From: an uncultured Clostridia bacterium
GTDB taxonomy: Bacteria; Bacillota; Clostridia; Lachnospirales; Lachnospiraceae
Assembly (NCBI GenBank): GCA_946620335.1
Contig: CAMONF010000206.1
Location: 1-14,048 of the forward strand
Direction of reading: 5' to 3'
DNA length: 14,048 nucleotides
Shown: piece after piece, positions 1-6,656 of the stretch
How positions within the stretch are numbered: the first letter of the stretch is position 1
Layout of the letters: every line of letters begins with the position of its first letter
Notes under the pieces: generated by a model
The model's input: only the letters and a program-made list of their open reading frames with translations
The model's database searches: none
Told to the model about the DNA's origin: nothing
Position numbers and translations under genes: made by a program

Positions 1-15
1 GAACGTTAAGTAGGG

Positions 16-98
16 AAAATGGGAATCAGGGACGGTTCCTTTTCCCACTTTTCGTAAAACGAAAAGTGGGAAAAGGAACCGTCCCTGATTCCCATTTT
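16..98. repeat. Long perfect inverted repeat, copy 1 (40-bp arms, 3-nt loop)
   Basis: The left arm 16-55 is perfectly complementary to the right arm 59-98, with an AAA loop at 56-58. The central part of the arm (TGGGAATCAGGGACGGTTCC followed by TTTTCCCA) is shared exactly with a second copy at 13139-13221. The outer end and the loop-proximal tip differ between copies but remain paired. It lies just beyond the stop codon of the minus-strand gene at 108-611, so in RNA it would form a very stable 3' hairpin and could serve as its terminator. Palindromes of this look are often dispersed repeats, sometimes mobilised by REP-associated Y1 transposases. That link is from family knowledge only; no such gene is in the window. 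Confidence 0.93.
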
Positions 99-107
99 AC
101 ACCATCT

Positions 108-611
108 TCACTTTTTCTTCTTTTTCCCTTCAGCCGCCTGCGCCTGGGAGATTGCCTCGTTCCGGGTCTTGAGGAGCCGGGCAGAGAGCTTCTGCCGCCA
201 GGTCTGCTTGGTGGGGCGGGGCGGAAGTGAGCCGCGCAGGGCTCTCACATCCGTGATGTAGATGCCGGAGATCGTGGCCTTGACTTCCTTCTTGACCGGG
301 ATGATGTCGAAGATGGCTTCATCGGCGACCATGGTCATGACCCTGGGGCCGATCTTGGCCTTGACGATGGGCAGCTTGCTGCGCCTGGCGTACCAGGGCG
401 TCTGATCGATGACCATCTGGGGAAGACCGGATTCTGTGATCTTGAGGCGCTTCTTGTCGATGACTAGCATGGTGACGTTCTGCTTGGCCGCCTCGATCTG
501 CTCCTGCTGCTCGACCTGCTTCTTCTCAAGCCTTTTGCCCAGGAAGTAGAGCACGACGAGGATGATCACAAGGATGATCAGTATGATCAGTAAGATTTGC
601 CATAATTGCAT
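108..611 (-). CDS. Small membrane-anchored protein of unknown function
   Basis: I do not recognise a family. The 167-residue product starts with an uncleaved-looking hydrophobic segment (about residues 3-23, rich in Leu/Ile/Val). A charged, probably helical stretch follows (about 25-45, KRLEKKQVEQQEQIE), then a mixed region of about 100 residues containing a WYARR motif, and a run of five lysines at the very C-terminus. This fits a single-pass protein with its bulk in the cytoplasm, though topology is inference. The ATG at 611 is preceded by AAGGGGG about 9 nt upstream. A promoter (TTGCGA, 17 bp, TATTAT) lies at 646-674, so it is probably transcribed alone. The long palindrome at 16-98 follows the stop closely. 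Confidence 0.8.
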   Translation of the reverse strand: MQLWQILLIILIILVIILVVLYFLGKRLEKKQVEQQEQIEAAKQNVTMLVIDKKRLKITESGLPQMVIDQTPWYARRSKLPIVKAKIGPRVMTMVADEAIFDIIPVKKEVKATISGIYITDVRALRGSLPPRPTKQTWRQKLSARLLKTRNEAISQAQAAEGKKKKK

Positions 612-645
612 AATAAGGAACCCCCTTCAGTATTAGCCTTTCATC

Positions 646-674
646 ATAATAACATGGTTTATCCGCCTTCGCAA
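646..674 (-). promoter_or_regulatory. Sigma-A-type promoter for the 108-611 gene
   Basis: Read on the minus strand, TTGCGA (669-674) and TATTAT (646-651) are separated by exactly 17 bp. The expected start of transcription is near 639, giving a leader of about 28 nt before the ATG at 611. Both boxes are one or two mismatches from consensus. Confidence 0.65.
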
Positions 675-687
675 GGAAAACGGAGGA

Positions 688-715
688 GCGGCAGTCAGGA
701 TTTTCCGCCTGCCGC
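688..715. terminator. Stem-loop downstream of the deacetylase-like gene, possible terminator
   Basis: GCGGCAG (688-694) pairs with CTGCCGC (709-715) across a 14-nt loop. Minus-strand transcripts of the deacetylase gene would reach it about 155 nt after the stop. There is no clean U tract, so it may be a weak terminator or only a structured 3' end. Confidence 0.3.
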
Positions 716-724
716 AGCGGGCCG

Positions 725-824
725 TTTTGGCCTGCCCTGGGCTGACGACGGCGTCCGGTTTCAGGCGGCATCCGCGTCCGGTTTGGCCTGTCCAGGACGG
801 ACGACGGCGTCCGGTTTCAGGCGG
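725..824. repeat. Imperfect tandem repeat in the intergenic spacer (two 44-bp units, 56-bp period)
   Basis: Segments 725-768 and 781-824 are near-identical; their last 25 bases (744-768 and 800-824) match exactly. The core GCGTCCGGTTT occurs a third time in the 12-bp linker (774-784). No coding potential is evident on either strand that respects a ribosome binding site. The block lies in the 3' spacer of the minus-strand deacetylase-like gene. Confidence 0.85.
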
Positions 825-870
825 TTTTCACGTTCCTTTGAGGTGTGCCCGGAGGCGGTTTTCATTTCCC

Positions 871-2364
871 TCAGGACTTACCTGTGGCGCTGACCGGCGT
901 CGGCCGGGCGGGGTCGAAGACGGAGGCGACGTCGAAGAGGTCTTCGAAGACGTTCTTTTTGGCCGCCCCGGACAGGGCCCGCCACATCTGCAGGCCGTCG
1001 CAGTCGATGCGGCCCTGGCGGACGTAGTCCTTGGTCATCTGGACCCAGTACTGGGTGGAGGCGTCTACATTGCAGTAGAAGTTATAGCCCATGCCCTTAT
1101 AGTAGGCGTAGACGTCGTTGGTGGACGCGTCGTAGTTCTTCCAGTTGCCGATATCGTTTCCGTGGGCGAAGATGATGGTGTCGGTCTTGCCGGTGATGTT
1201 GGCGACGGTATTCTGCCACTTGTCCTGGTCTGTGGAGAGGGTGTCCACGCTCTTGCCGGTAACGCTCAGGTGACCCCAGGTGTGGCAGGCGAATTCCCAG
1301 CCGCTCTTCTTGACAGCCTCCGCCACCACCTTGGCGTCCTCCACCTCCCGGTCCCAGTCAAAGTCCGGATGGGCGTTCAGCCAGGCGGACTGGTCGGCGC
1401 CCAGCCGCTCGTGGGTCTTGTAGGCCACGTCGGTGCGATAGCCGAAGACGCCGTTGTAGCCGGTCATGGCGATGAGGCCGCGGGCGCCCTTGTAGGCGCC
1501 GTCCGGATGGGCCTTCATGAAGGTGTTGAGTCTGGGGACAACGTCATAGTCGCCGACGGAAACATTCCCGGAGGCGTCGGTGTACTGGACCTTCACGTCC
1601 CCATTCGCGTCGACGACGGCCTTGTCGCCGTACCCCTTGCCGTCGTAGGAGTGGTAATAACTCCAGTCATCGATGGAGAGGACGAAGGGCTTCTTATCGG
1701 CGGGCAGGAGGAGCTGGTTGTTCTTGCTGAAGGTGACCTTGCCCTCCGCGTCGGTGGACTCCACCACCAGGTCCCGGAGCTTGACCAGGACCCAGCCGTT
1801 GTCGTACATCTGCTGGGTGATTTTGTCAAATTCATCCACTGTGGTCATCCAGGCATTGATACCGGCGATCTCATCCTCCGACCATTTGGAGGTATCGAAG
1901 GCCCGGTCCGTGTCCACGATGAGGGAGTGGTAGAAAATATGGGGAACCGTCAGGGGGTCCTTGGCCTCCAGCTGGGACTTGGCCGCGGTGTAGCCGGCGA
2001 TGGCACTGATGATCTCGCTGCTGGTGTCGTAGCCTTCCTGGGCCTCCAGCAGGGCGATGGCACCGTCATAGTCGTAGCCTTCCGCAATCTTGGCGGCCTC
2101 CGCGATGATGGCCTGGCGGTCTGTCAGGGTCTGCTCCTCGGCTTCAATCTCGGCCTCCTTGATCCGGCGGGCCTCCTTGCGGGCGTTGCTCTCCAGCAGG
2201 AGCTTGTTGGCCACGATGAATATGCCCCCGATGAGGACGAGCATGAGCCCTACGAGAGCGGTCGTTCTTAAGATGATCTGCCGTTTTCGCAGCCTTCTGC
2301 GCTCGGCGCGGGAGAGTCTCCTTGCGCCGGTCTTCTTTCTTTTTCTGCCCTTATCCTGCGGCAT
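871..2364 (-). CDS. Membrane-anchored polysaccharide deacetylase-like (NodB-fold) protein
   Basis: A 497-residue product. It has a very basic N-terminus (residues 7-33, many Arg/Lys), a membrane segment at about 31-53, a charged coiled-coil-like linker (about 58-95) and an extracytoplasmic domain. Within it, PFVLSIDDWSYY (226-237) resembles NodB motif 1 with its paired aspartates, and HTWGH (361-365) resembles the HxxxH metal-binding motif 2. IFAHGNDIGNW and a late RIDCDGLQMW follow. This supports a carbohydrate-esterase-4-like hydrolase acting on cell-wall or surface glycan; the substrate is unknown. The insertion between the motifs is long for the family, so activity is not assured. The start at 2364 is chosen because GGGAGG lies 7 nt upstream and the predicted promoter places transcription start near 2421, which excludes the in-frame ATG there. 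Confidence 0.82.
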   Translation of the reverse strand: MPQDKGRKRKKTGARRLSRAERRRLRKRQIILRTTALVGLMLVLIGGIFIVANKLLLESNARKEARRIKEAEIEAEEQTLTDRQAIIAEAAKIAEGYDYDGAIALLEAQEGYDTSSEIISAIAGYTAAKSQLEAKDPLTVPHIFYHSLIVDTDRAFDTSKWSEDEIAGINAWMTTVDEFDKITQQMYDNGWVLVKLRDLVVESTDAEGKVTFSKNNQLLLPADKKPFVLSIDDWSYYHSYDGKGYGDKAVVDANGDVKVQYTDASGNVSVGDYDVVPRLNTFMKAHPDGAYKGARGLIAMTGYNGVFGYRTDVAYKTHERLGADQSAWLNAHPDFDWDREVEDAKVVAEAVKKSGWEFACHTWGHLSVTGKSVDTLSTDQDKWQNTVANITGKTDTIIFAHGNDIGNWKNYDASTNDVYAYYKGMGYNFYCNVDASTQYWVQMTKDYVRQGRIDCDGLQMWRALSGAAKKNVFEDLFDVASVFDPARPTPVSATGKS

Positions 2365-2427
2365 GGTATTTACCTCCCGGTTCTGTCGGCGGCCGGCTCC
2401 CATTCGGTGCAGGCCATACATGAGACA

Positions 2428-2456
2428 AGTATAACCGATTGACAGCGGATTGGCAA
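2428..2456 (-). promoter_or_regulatory. Promoter for the deacetylase-like gene
   Basis: On the minus strand TTGCCA (2451-2456) and TATACT (2428-2433) are separated by 17 bp. The start of transcription would be near 2421, with a leader of roughly 57 nt to the ATG at 2364. Confidence 0.6.
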
Positions 2457-2516
2457 ACAGTCAAAGGCCGGGCTGATAAAACTTTTCAAAAGGGGAAAAA
2501 ATCGATGCCAAAGTCC

Positions 2517-2545
2517 TTGTCAGTATGTTATATTATTTATATATG
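2517..2545 (+). promoter_or_regulatory. Promoter for rex
   Basis: TTGTCA (2517-2522) and TATATG (2540-2545) are spaced by 17 bp in a strongly AT-rich island upstream of the rex ATG at 2577. An imperfect inverted repeat with ends TGTTAT (2527) and ATAACA (ending 2561) overlaps the -10 box. It could be an autoregulatory operator, but it is not a good match to the Rex consensus TTGTTAA-N4-TTAACAA. Confidence 0.55.
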
Positions 2546-2576
2546 TCTACATATAATAACAGAATTTGAGGACGAG

Positions 2577-3239
2577 ATGAATACGAACGGAAGAAAAGGA
2601 TCAAAGGAGGTGCTCCTGACCATTCAGGCGCTCCAGCGGATGCCCTATTATCTCCAGTGTCTCGAGAAGGCCAGGGAGAAGGGGATCCGGACCATTTCCG
2701 CTACATCCATAGCGGCTGAGCTCAAGCTCAACGACGTGCTGGTGCGGAAGGATATCGCGGCGGTCTGCTCCACCAAGGGCAAACCGAAGGCCGGGTTCCC
2801 CGTGGACAGCCTGATTCTGGACATAAAGGATTATATGGGCTGCAATGACCGGAAGGAGGCCGTCATCGTCGGCACCGGCTCCCTGGGCTCGGCCCTCATG
2901 GGCAACCGGGAGTGTGAGCAGTACGGACTCAGCATTGTGGCCGGCTTTGATATCCGTCCGGAGATCATCGGAAAGACCATCGCGGGCATTCCCGTCTACT
3001 CGGCCGATGACATAGAGCAGTTCTGCCTGAGCCGCGGCGTCAAGATCGGCATCATCACCACGGACGTGGAGGCGGCCCAGGGGGTTGCTGACAAGCTGAT
3101 CGCCGGCGGGATCCGTGCCATCTGGAATTTTGCTATCGTAAAGCTGGATGTTCCGGAAGGCGTCCTGGTCCGGGATGAGATCCTGGCCTCCTCGCTGGCC
3201 ATGCTCTCCCATCACATCAGTGCCGAGACACCTCAATGA
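2577..3239 (+). CDS. rex: Rex-family redox-sensing transcriptional repressor
   Basis: Rex proteins bind DNA when NAD+ is high and release it on binding NADH, controlling fermentation and NADH-reoxidation genes. The 220-residue length is normal. The N-terminal winged helix (about 12-75) carries the family pattern QALQRMPYYLQCLE and VRKDI (56-60). The C-terminal Rossmann domain has VGTGSLGSAL (98-107), FD at 124-125 for the adenosine ribose, AAQGVAD (166-172) and IWNFA (182-186). It is divergent: the usual wing motif (F/Y-G-x-x-G-x-x-G-x-GY) reads CSTKGKPKAGFP, and the VP of the dinucleotide loop reads TT. The start is the ATG with GAGGA just upstream; an in-frame ATG at 2439 lies before the promoter. 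Its position beside the malate locus suggests, but does not prove, that it regulates those genes. Confidence 0.9.
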   Translation: MNTNGRKGSKEVLLTIQALQRMPYYLQCLEKAREKGIRTISATSIAAELKLNDVLVRKDIAAVCSTKGKPKAGFPVDSLILDIKDYMGCNDRKEAVIVGTGSLGSALMGNRECEQYGLSIVAGFDIRPEIIGKTIAGIPVYSADDIEQFCLSRGVKIGIITTDVEAAQGVADKLIAGGIRAIWNFAIVKLDVPEGVLVRDEILASSLAMLSHHISAETPQ

Positions 3240-3249
3240 ATGCGTATCT

Positions 3250-3285
3250 GGCCTCTTCCGGACAGCTCCGGGAGGGGCCATTTTG
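3250..3285 (+). terminator. Rho-independent terminator after rex
   Basis: The 12-nt arm 3250-3261 pairs fully with 3268-3279, with two G-T wobbles and a 6-nt loop, and is followed by ATTTTGATCT. It begins 10 nt after the rex stop, so the kinase gene downstream should have its own promoter. Confidence 0.8.
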
Positions 3286-3385
3286 ATCTGTAAATGGAAG
3301 ACCGGGCCAGCAGCAACTTATTTGACATGCAGCCAGGACGCTGCGGCGGCACCCATGGTATCGTTATTCCGCAAAGTGAGGACCA

Positions 3386-3416
3386 GGCCCGGAGCGCAGA
3401 GGACGGCAGCCGGGCC
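3386..3416 (+). other. Stem-loop in the leader of the sensor kinase gene
   Basis: GGCCCGG (3386-3392) pairs with CCGGGCC (3410-3416) around a 17-nt loop, 55 nt before the kinase ATG. There is no U tract. It may be a leader structure or chance pairing in GC-rich sequence. I found no convincing promoter in 3286-3470. Confidence 0.35.
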
Positions 3417-3470
3417 AGTCGATGCAGAGGACTTTTGAGTGTTCTTATTTCCCAACAGAGAGGAGGACCT

Positions 3471-5063
3471 ATGGCCGAAAAGCCTTCCATGGCAAGCTCC
3501 AGGCGCGTTTACGCCAGTATCCTGATCCCGGCTATGATTGCCAGTATTTTCATGTGCGGGCTGACCTATTATTATTCCATCACGGAGCGGCAGCGGATCA
3601 TGGACGAGACCATCATGGACTACGCGGAGATGGTGGCCACCATGCCGCCTGTCGTGCGGATGGTAGGGACGGGGGTCACAGATCCGGAGGTGACGGCCTT
3701 CCTCAGGCATATGGAGGAGACCACGCGCCAGATCGATGTCCTGGTCATCTGTGACAGCGCCAGCAGGCGGTACTATCATACGGATGAGTCCAAGGTGGGC
3801 AAGACCTTCGTCGGCGGGGACCAGGAGGAAATCCTGCAGGGGCAGGATCCCTACATTTCCAGCGCAGTCGGCACCCTGGGACCCCAGCGGCGGGCCTTCT
3901 TTCCCATCCGCAGCGAAGAAGGGACCATTATCGGCTTCGTCATGGCTTCGGTCCTGGATGAGACCATCGATTCCCTGCGGACAAGGATTTTCACGGCTTA
4001 CCTGCTGATCCTGGCTGTCATCCTGTGTATCTGCTTCCTCACGGCCCAGGCCTTTCACAGCAGGCTGAAGAAAACGCTGCTGGGATATCAGCCGGAGGAA
4101 ATCGCGACCATGTATATTGAGCGCGCGGAGGTCCTGGACGCCCTGGAGGAGGGCATTTTCGCCATCAATGCCGATGGGGAGGTCATCCTCATGAACCAGT
4201 CCGCCAGGCGGATGCTGGACCTGCCGGCGGCCACCAGGACCGAGGGCCATCAGCTGACCGAGTATTATGCCCAGACCAGGCTTCCGAACACGGTGAAGAC
4301 CGGTAAGGCCGAGTACGACATCAGCTTTGTCATCAGAGACCGAAACATCATCTCTTCCCGAATCCCGATCCGGGAGGGGGATAAGATCGTTGGCGCGGTC
4401 TCCATCTTCCGTGACAAGACCAATGTGACCCGGCTGGCCGACCAGCTGACCGGCGCCAACCATATGGTGGAGACCCTCAGGGCCTTCAACCACGAGTTCG
4501 TGAACCGCCTCCATGTCATTCTGGGACTTATGGAGCTCAGGGAGTGGGACAAGGCCAGGGACTATATTCTGAACACCACCCTGGTGTCCTCCCAGGCCAT
4601 CAGCGATATCCAGCACCGGATTCCCGTGGAGAGCCTGGCAGCCCTCTTCATAGGCAAGCTTGTCAAGGCCAATGAGCTGGGCATAACGCTGACGCTCAAG
4701 AGCGACAGCTATTTTTACCCAAAGTCCAGGGAGCTGCCCTCGGACTGCTGGATCACCCTCGTGGGCAACCTGGTGGAAAATGCCTTTGATGAGCTAAACA
4801 GCCATGACTACCCGGTCAAGACAGTCGAGGTCGGCATCTACTCCGAGGAAGAGCACACCACTATCGTCTGTGACGATACAGGCGGCGGGATTCCCGAGGA
4901 GATCCTCATACGCCTCTACGATTCCCACACGACGACCAAGGGTGAAGGCCACGGGAGCGGCTATCACCTGATTCGGGAAATCGTGGACCTGTATGAAGGC
5001 ACGATCCATATAGATACAGAGCCGGGAGAGGGAACTTCCGTGGAGATTATTTTACCGGTGTGA
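3471..5063 (+). CDS. CitA/DcuS/MaeK-type sensor histidine kinase
   Basis: A 530-residue membrane kinase expected to sense an external di- or tricarboxylate and phosphorylate the adjacent regulator. It has TM1 at about 15-34 and an extracytoplasmic PASC/Cache-type sensor (about 35-172) with the family pattern SRRYYHTDESKVGKTF and RRAFFPIR. TM2 is at about 175-194, and a cytoplasmic PAS follows (about 218-318). The phosphoacceptor region is LRAFNHEFVNRLHVILGL with His341, and the HATPase_c domain has LVGNLVENAFDE (N437), CDDTGGGIP (467-475) and GEGHGSGYHL (491-500). The ATG at 3471 has AGGAGG 4 nt upstream; the in-frame ATG at 3294 lies within non-conserved sequence. The next gene starts 14 nt after this stop. 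Neighbouring malic enzyme and 2HCT transporter make malate the best ligand guess, as in the lactobacillar MaeK; citrate or fumarate remain possible. Confidence 0.92.
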   Translation: MAEKPSMASSRRVYASILIPAMIASIFMCGLTYYYSITERQRIMDETIMDYAEMVATMPPVVRMVGTGVTDPEVTAFLRHMEETTRQIDVLVICDSASRRYYHTDESKVGKTFVGGDQEEILQGQDPYISSAVGTLGPQRRAFFPIRSEEGTIIGFVMASVLDETIDSLRTRIFTAYLLILAVILCICFLTAQAFHSRLKKTLLGYQPEEIATMYIERAEVLDALEEGIFAINADGEVILMNQSARRMLDLPAATRTEGHQLTEYYAQTRLPNTVKTGKAEYDISFVIRDRNIISSRIPIREGDKIVGAVSIFRDKTNVTRLADQLTGANHMVETLRAFNHEFVNRLHVILGLMELREWDKARDYILNTTLVSSQAISDIQHRIPVESLAALFIGKLVKANELGITLTLKSDSYFYPKSRELPSDCWITLVGNLVENAFDELNSHDYPVKTVEVGIYSEEEHTTIVCDDTGGGIPEEILIRLYDSHTTTKGEGHGSGYHLIREIVDLYEGTIHIDTEPGEGTSVEIILPV

Positions 5064-5077
5064 GCAAAGGAGCAGCG

Positions 5078-5761
5078 ATGTACCATCTTATCATTGTGGA
5101 GGATGATCCTATGGTCGCCTCCATCCACCAGTCTTACCTGCAGAGCTTTCCGGATTTCACGGTAGACAGCTGTTTTTCCGGCGGCAAGGAAGCCATGAGC
5201 TTTCTTGAGGAGCATCCGGTAGACCTTGCCATCGTGGACTACTACATGCCTGAAATGAACGGGCTAATGTTCCTCAAGGCCCTGCGCGAGCGTCAGATGA
5301 GCACCCAGGTCATCATGGTCACCGCCGCGGCCGGGGCGGATACCCTCTATGAGACCATGCAGTACGGCGTACTGGATTATATTGTAAAGCCATTTACCCG
5401 GGAACGCTTTTCCGAGGCCATGGAAAAGTTCCGGAACACCAGGGAAAAGCTCAGGTCCTCCGGCATGCTCTCCCAGGCGGAGATCGACGAGATCATGCAC
5501 ATGGGAAAATCCGCCGCAGGACGGACCGTGCCGGAAATCCCCAAGGGAATCCAGGAGGGTACGCTGAACCTCCTGAGAGACTACCTGAAGGCCCACAGCC
5601 AAACCTATCTCTCCTGCAATGAAGCTGCCAGTGCCCTGGACCTGTCGCGGATCACAGTCCGGCGCTACATGAATTACCTGCTTGAGAACAAGGAGGTCAC
5701 GAGCAGGATCGACTACACCACCGGCGGCCGGCCCTCCATCCTCTACCGGATCCTGCACTGA
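5078..5761 (+). CDS. CitB/DcuR/MaeR-type response regulator
   Basis: A 227-residue regulator partnered with the upstream kinase. The receiver domain (1-120) shows acidic ED9D10, the phosphoacceptor Asp54 in IVDYYMPEMNG, Thr82 and Lys104 (VKPF). The C-terminal helix-turn-helix (about 170-222) has the family pattern CNEAASALDLSRITVRRYMN and ends with GGRPSILYRI, typical of CitB/DcuR proteins. When phosphorylated it should activate transport and metabolic genes for the sensed acid, most plausibly the malic enzyme operon at 9348-5998. The ATG at 5078 is preferred (AAAGGAG upstream, direct MYHLIIVEDD start). A GTG at 5060 overlapping the kinase stop is also open in frame. Confidence 0.92.
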   Translation: MYHLIIVEDDPMVASIHQSYLQSFPDFTVDSCFSGGKEAMSFLEEHPVDLAIVDYYMPEMNGLMFLKALRERQMSTQVIMVTAAAGADTLYETMQYGVLDYIVKPFTRERFSEAMEKFRNTREKLRSSGMLSQAEIDEIMHMGKSAAGRTVPEIPKGIQEGTLNLLRDYLKAHSQTYLSCNEAASALDLSRITVRRYMNYLLENKEVTSRIDYTTGGRPSILYRILH

Positions 5762-5919
5762 CAGAAGGAAAATGAAGACAGGCATCCTGCCCGGCCATGC
5801 CGAGTGATATGCCCGCCTTTTCCGGGCGCAGCCTGCACTCTGTCCGGCCCCGACATCAGGACATGTCTGCGTAAAAAAGCCCTGTCCTCGTAAATCATAA
5901 AAGAAGTCCTTCGCAACAA

Positions 5920-5970
5920 AAAAGGAGCTTCCTGATCCCCTTTGAGGAATCAGAAAGCTCTTTCTTTGTT
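5920..5970. terminator. Bidirectional terminator between convergent operons
   Basis: An imperfect 17-bp stem is formed by about 5921-5938 and 5946-5963, with a short loop around TTTGA. On the plus strand it is followed by TTTCTTTGTT. On the minus strand its other flank reads as CCTTTTTTGTT. It therefore suits both the response regulator and the minus-strand operon ending at 5998. The rest of 5762-5919 shows no gene. Confidence 0.75.
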
Positions 5971-5997
5971 CGTAAGCTCCGTTCGCAGCGGATATGT

Positions 5998-6612
5998 TCA
6001 GATTTTCTTTTCCGGCAGGACACCGGGGCCATCGCCCTTCCCGTGAATGAGGTCCCAGGCCTTGACGGCCAGCTCCGGGAGCAGGTCGTAGGCGATCATG
6101 AGATCGCCGTTCTTCATGGCCAGGGTCTTCGGGGTGAGGGGGATGTAGGTGAGGTCCGAGTCCCCGGTCTTGGCCGGGGCTTTCCTGAGGAAGACCTCCC
6201 AGGCCGCTTCGGCCAGGGCTTCCTCCTCGGGGAGGGCCTCAGCCTCCCTCCTGTGGCGGATGGCATTCCCGAAGGCCTGGTAGATACCCAGGCATCCGCA
6301 GACGATGGCTGCAAAGCCGACGAGGCCGATCACGCGGACCCTTGACAGGAAAATGAGGACCACCAGGATGCCCGCCAGCAGAATACCGCCGTAGACAAGC
6401 ACGTCGCGTCTGACCGTGCGGGCGATGCTCAGCTTGTCGCTCAGCCCTCTCATGGCGCAGTCCCTGCAGACGGCTCCTTCCGTGAAGCGGCCCAGGGCCT
6501 GGACCTTGCGCTCGCCGGTCACCTCCCTGAGGGGGAGAGTCTGGACCTCCAGGGCCCGGAAACTGTATTCGGCGTCTGCGCCGCATGCGATGCATTGGTT
6601 CTTTGCAGCCAT
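5998..6612 (-). CDS. Zinc-ribbon-like membrane protein of unknown function, last gene of the malate operon
   Basis: A 204-residue product that I do not recognise. Two CxxC pairs, CIAC (7-10) and CRDC (49-52), suggest an N-terminal zinc-binding domain of about 55 residues. Two adjacent membrane segments follow (about 71-89 and 92-112), then an acidic and basic cytoplasmic-looking tail with RHRREAEALPEEEALAEAAW and a C-terminal mixed region of about 60 residues. The start has AAGGAAATG a few bases upstream. It begins 45 nt after the transporter stop with no terminator between, so it is probably co-transcribed with malic enzyme and transporter. A role in transport or its regulation is only suggested by this context. 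Confidence 0.75.
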   Translation of the reverse strand: MAAKNQCIACGADAEYSFRALEVQTLPLREVTGERKVQALGRFTEGAVCRDCAMRGLSDKLSIARTVRRDVLVYGGILLAGILVVLIFLSRVRVIGLVGFAAIVCGCLGIYQAFGNAIRHRREAEALPEEEALAEAAWEVFLRKAPAKTGDSDLTYIPLTPKTLAMKNGDLMIAYDLLPELAVKAWDLIHGKGDGPGVLPEKKI

Positions 6613-6656
6613 GTTTTCATTTCCTTAAAGCTGTGGTGAGGGGCGCCGGGGCGGGA

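Noticed and set aside
1..98. Insertion-sequence terminal repeats bracketing the 13-kb block as a composite transposon
   Set aside because: No transposase or target duplication is visible, each copy is a self-contained palindrome, and the genes between look like ordinary chromosomal metabolism.
727..2271. 514-codon open frame on the plus strand opposite the deacetylase-like gene
   Set aside because: It lacks recognisable domains and a ribosome binding site, has the Val/Gly/Asp-rich composition typical of antisense frames in GC-rich DNA, and is wholly opposite a gene with clear motifs and a promoter.
2439..2576. N-terminal extension of Rex from an upstream ATG
   Set aside because: It precedes the predicted promoter and adds residues absent from Rex proteins. 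The ATG at 2577 has a ribosome binding site and gives the family length.
3294..3470. N-terminal extension of the sensor kinase
   Set aside because: Residues upstream of 3471 have no family similarity and would precede the first membrane segment unusually far; 3471 has AGGAGG.
3318..4616. 432-codon open frame on the minus strand opposite the sensor kinase
   Set aside because: Low-complexity Gly/His/Asp/Leu composition and no domain; the plus strand encodes an unmistakable kinase.
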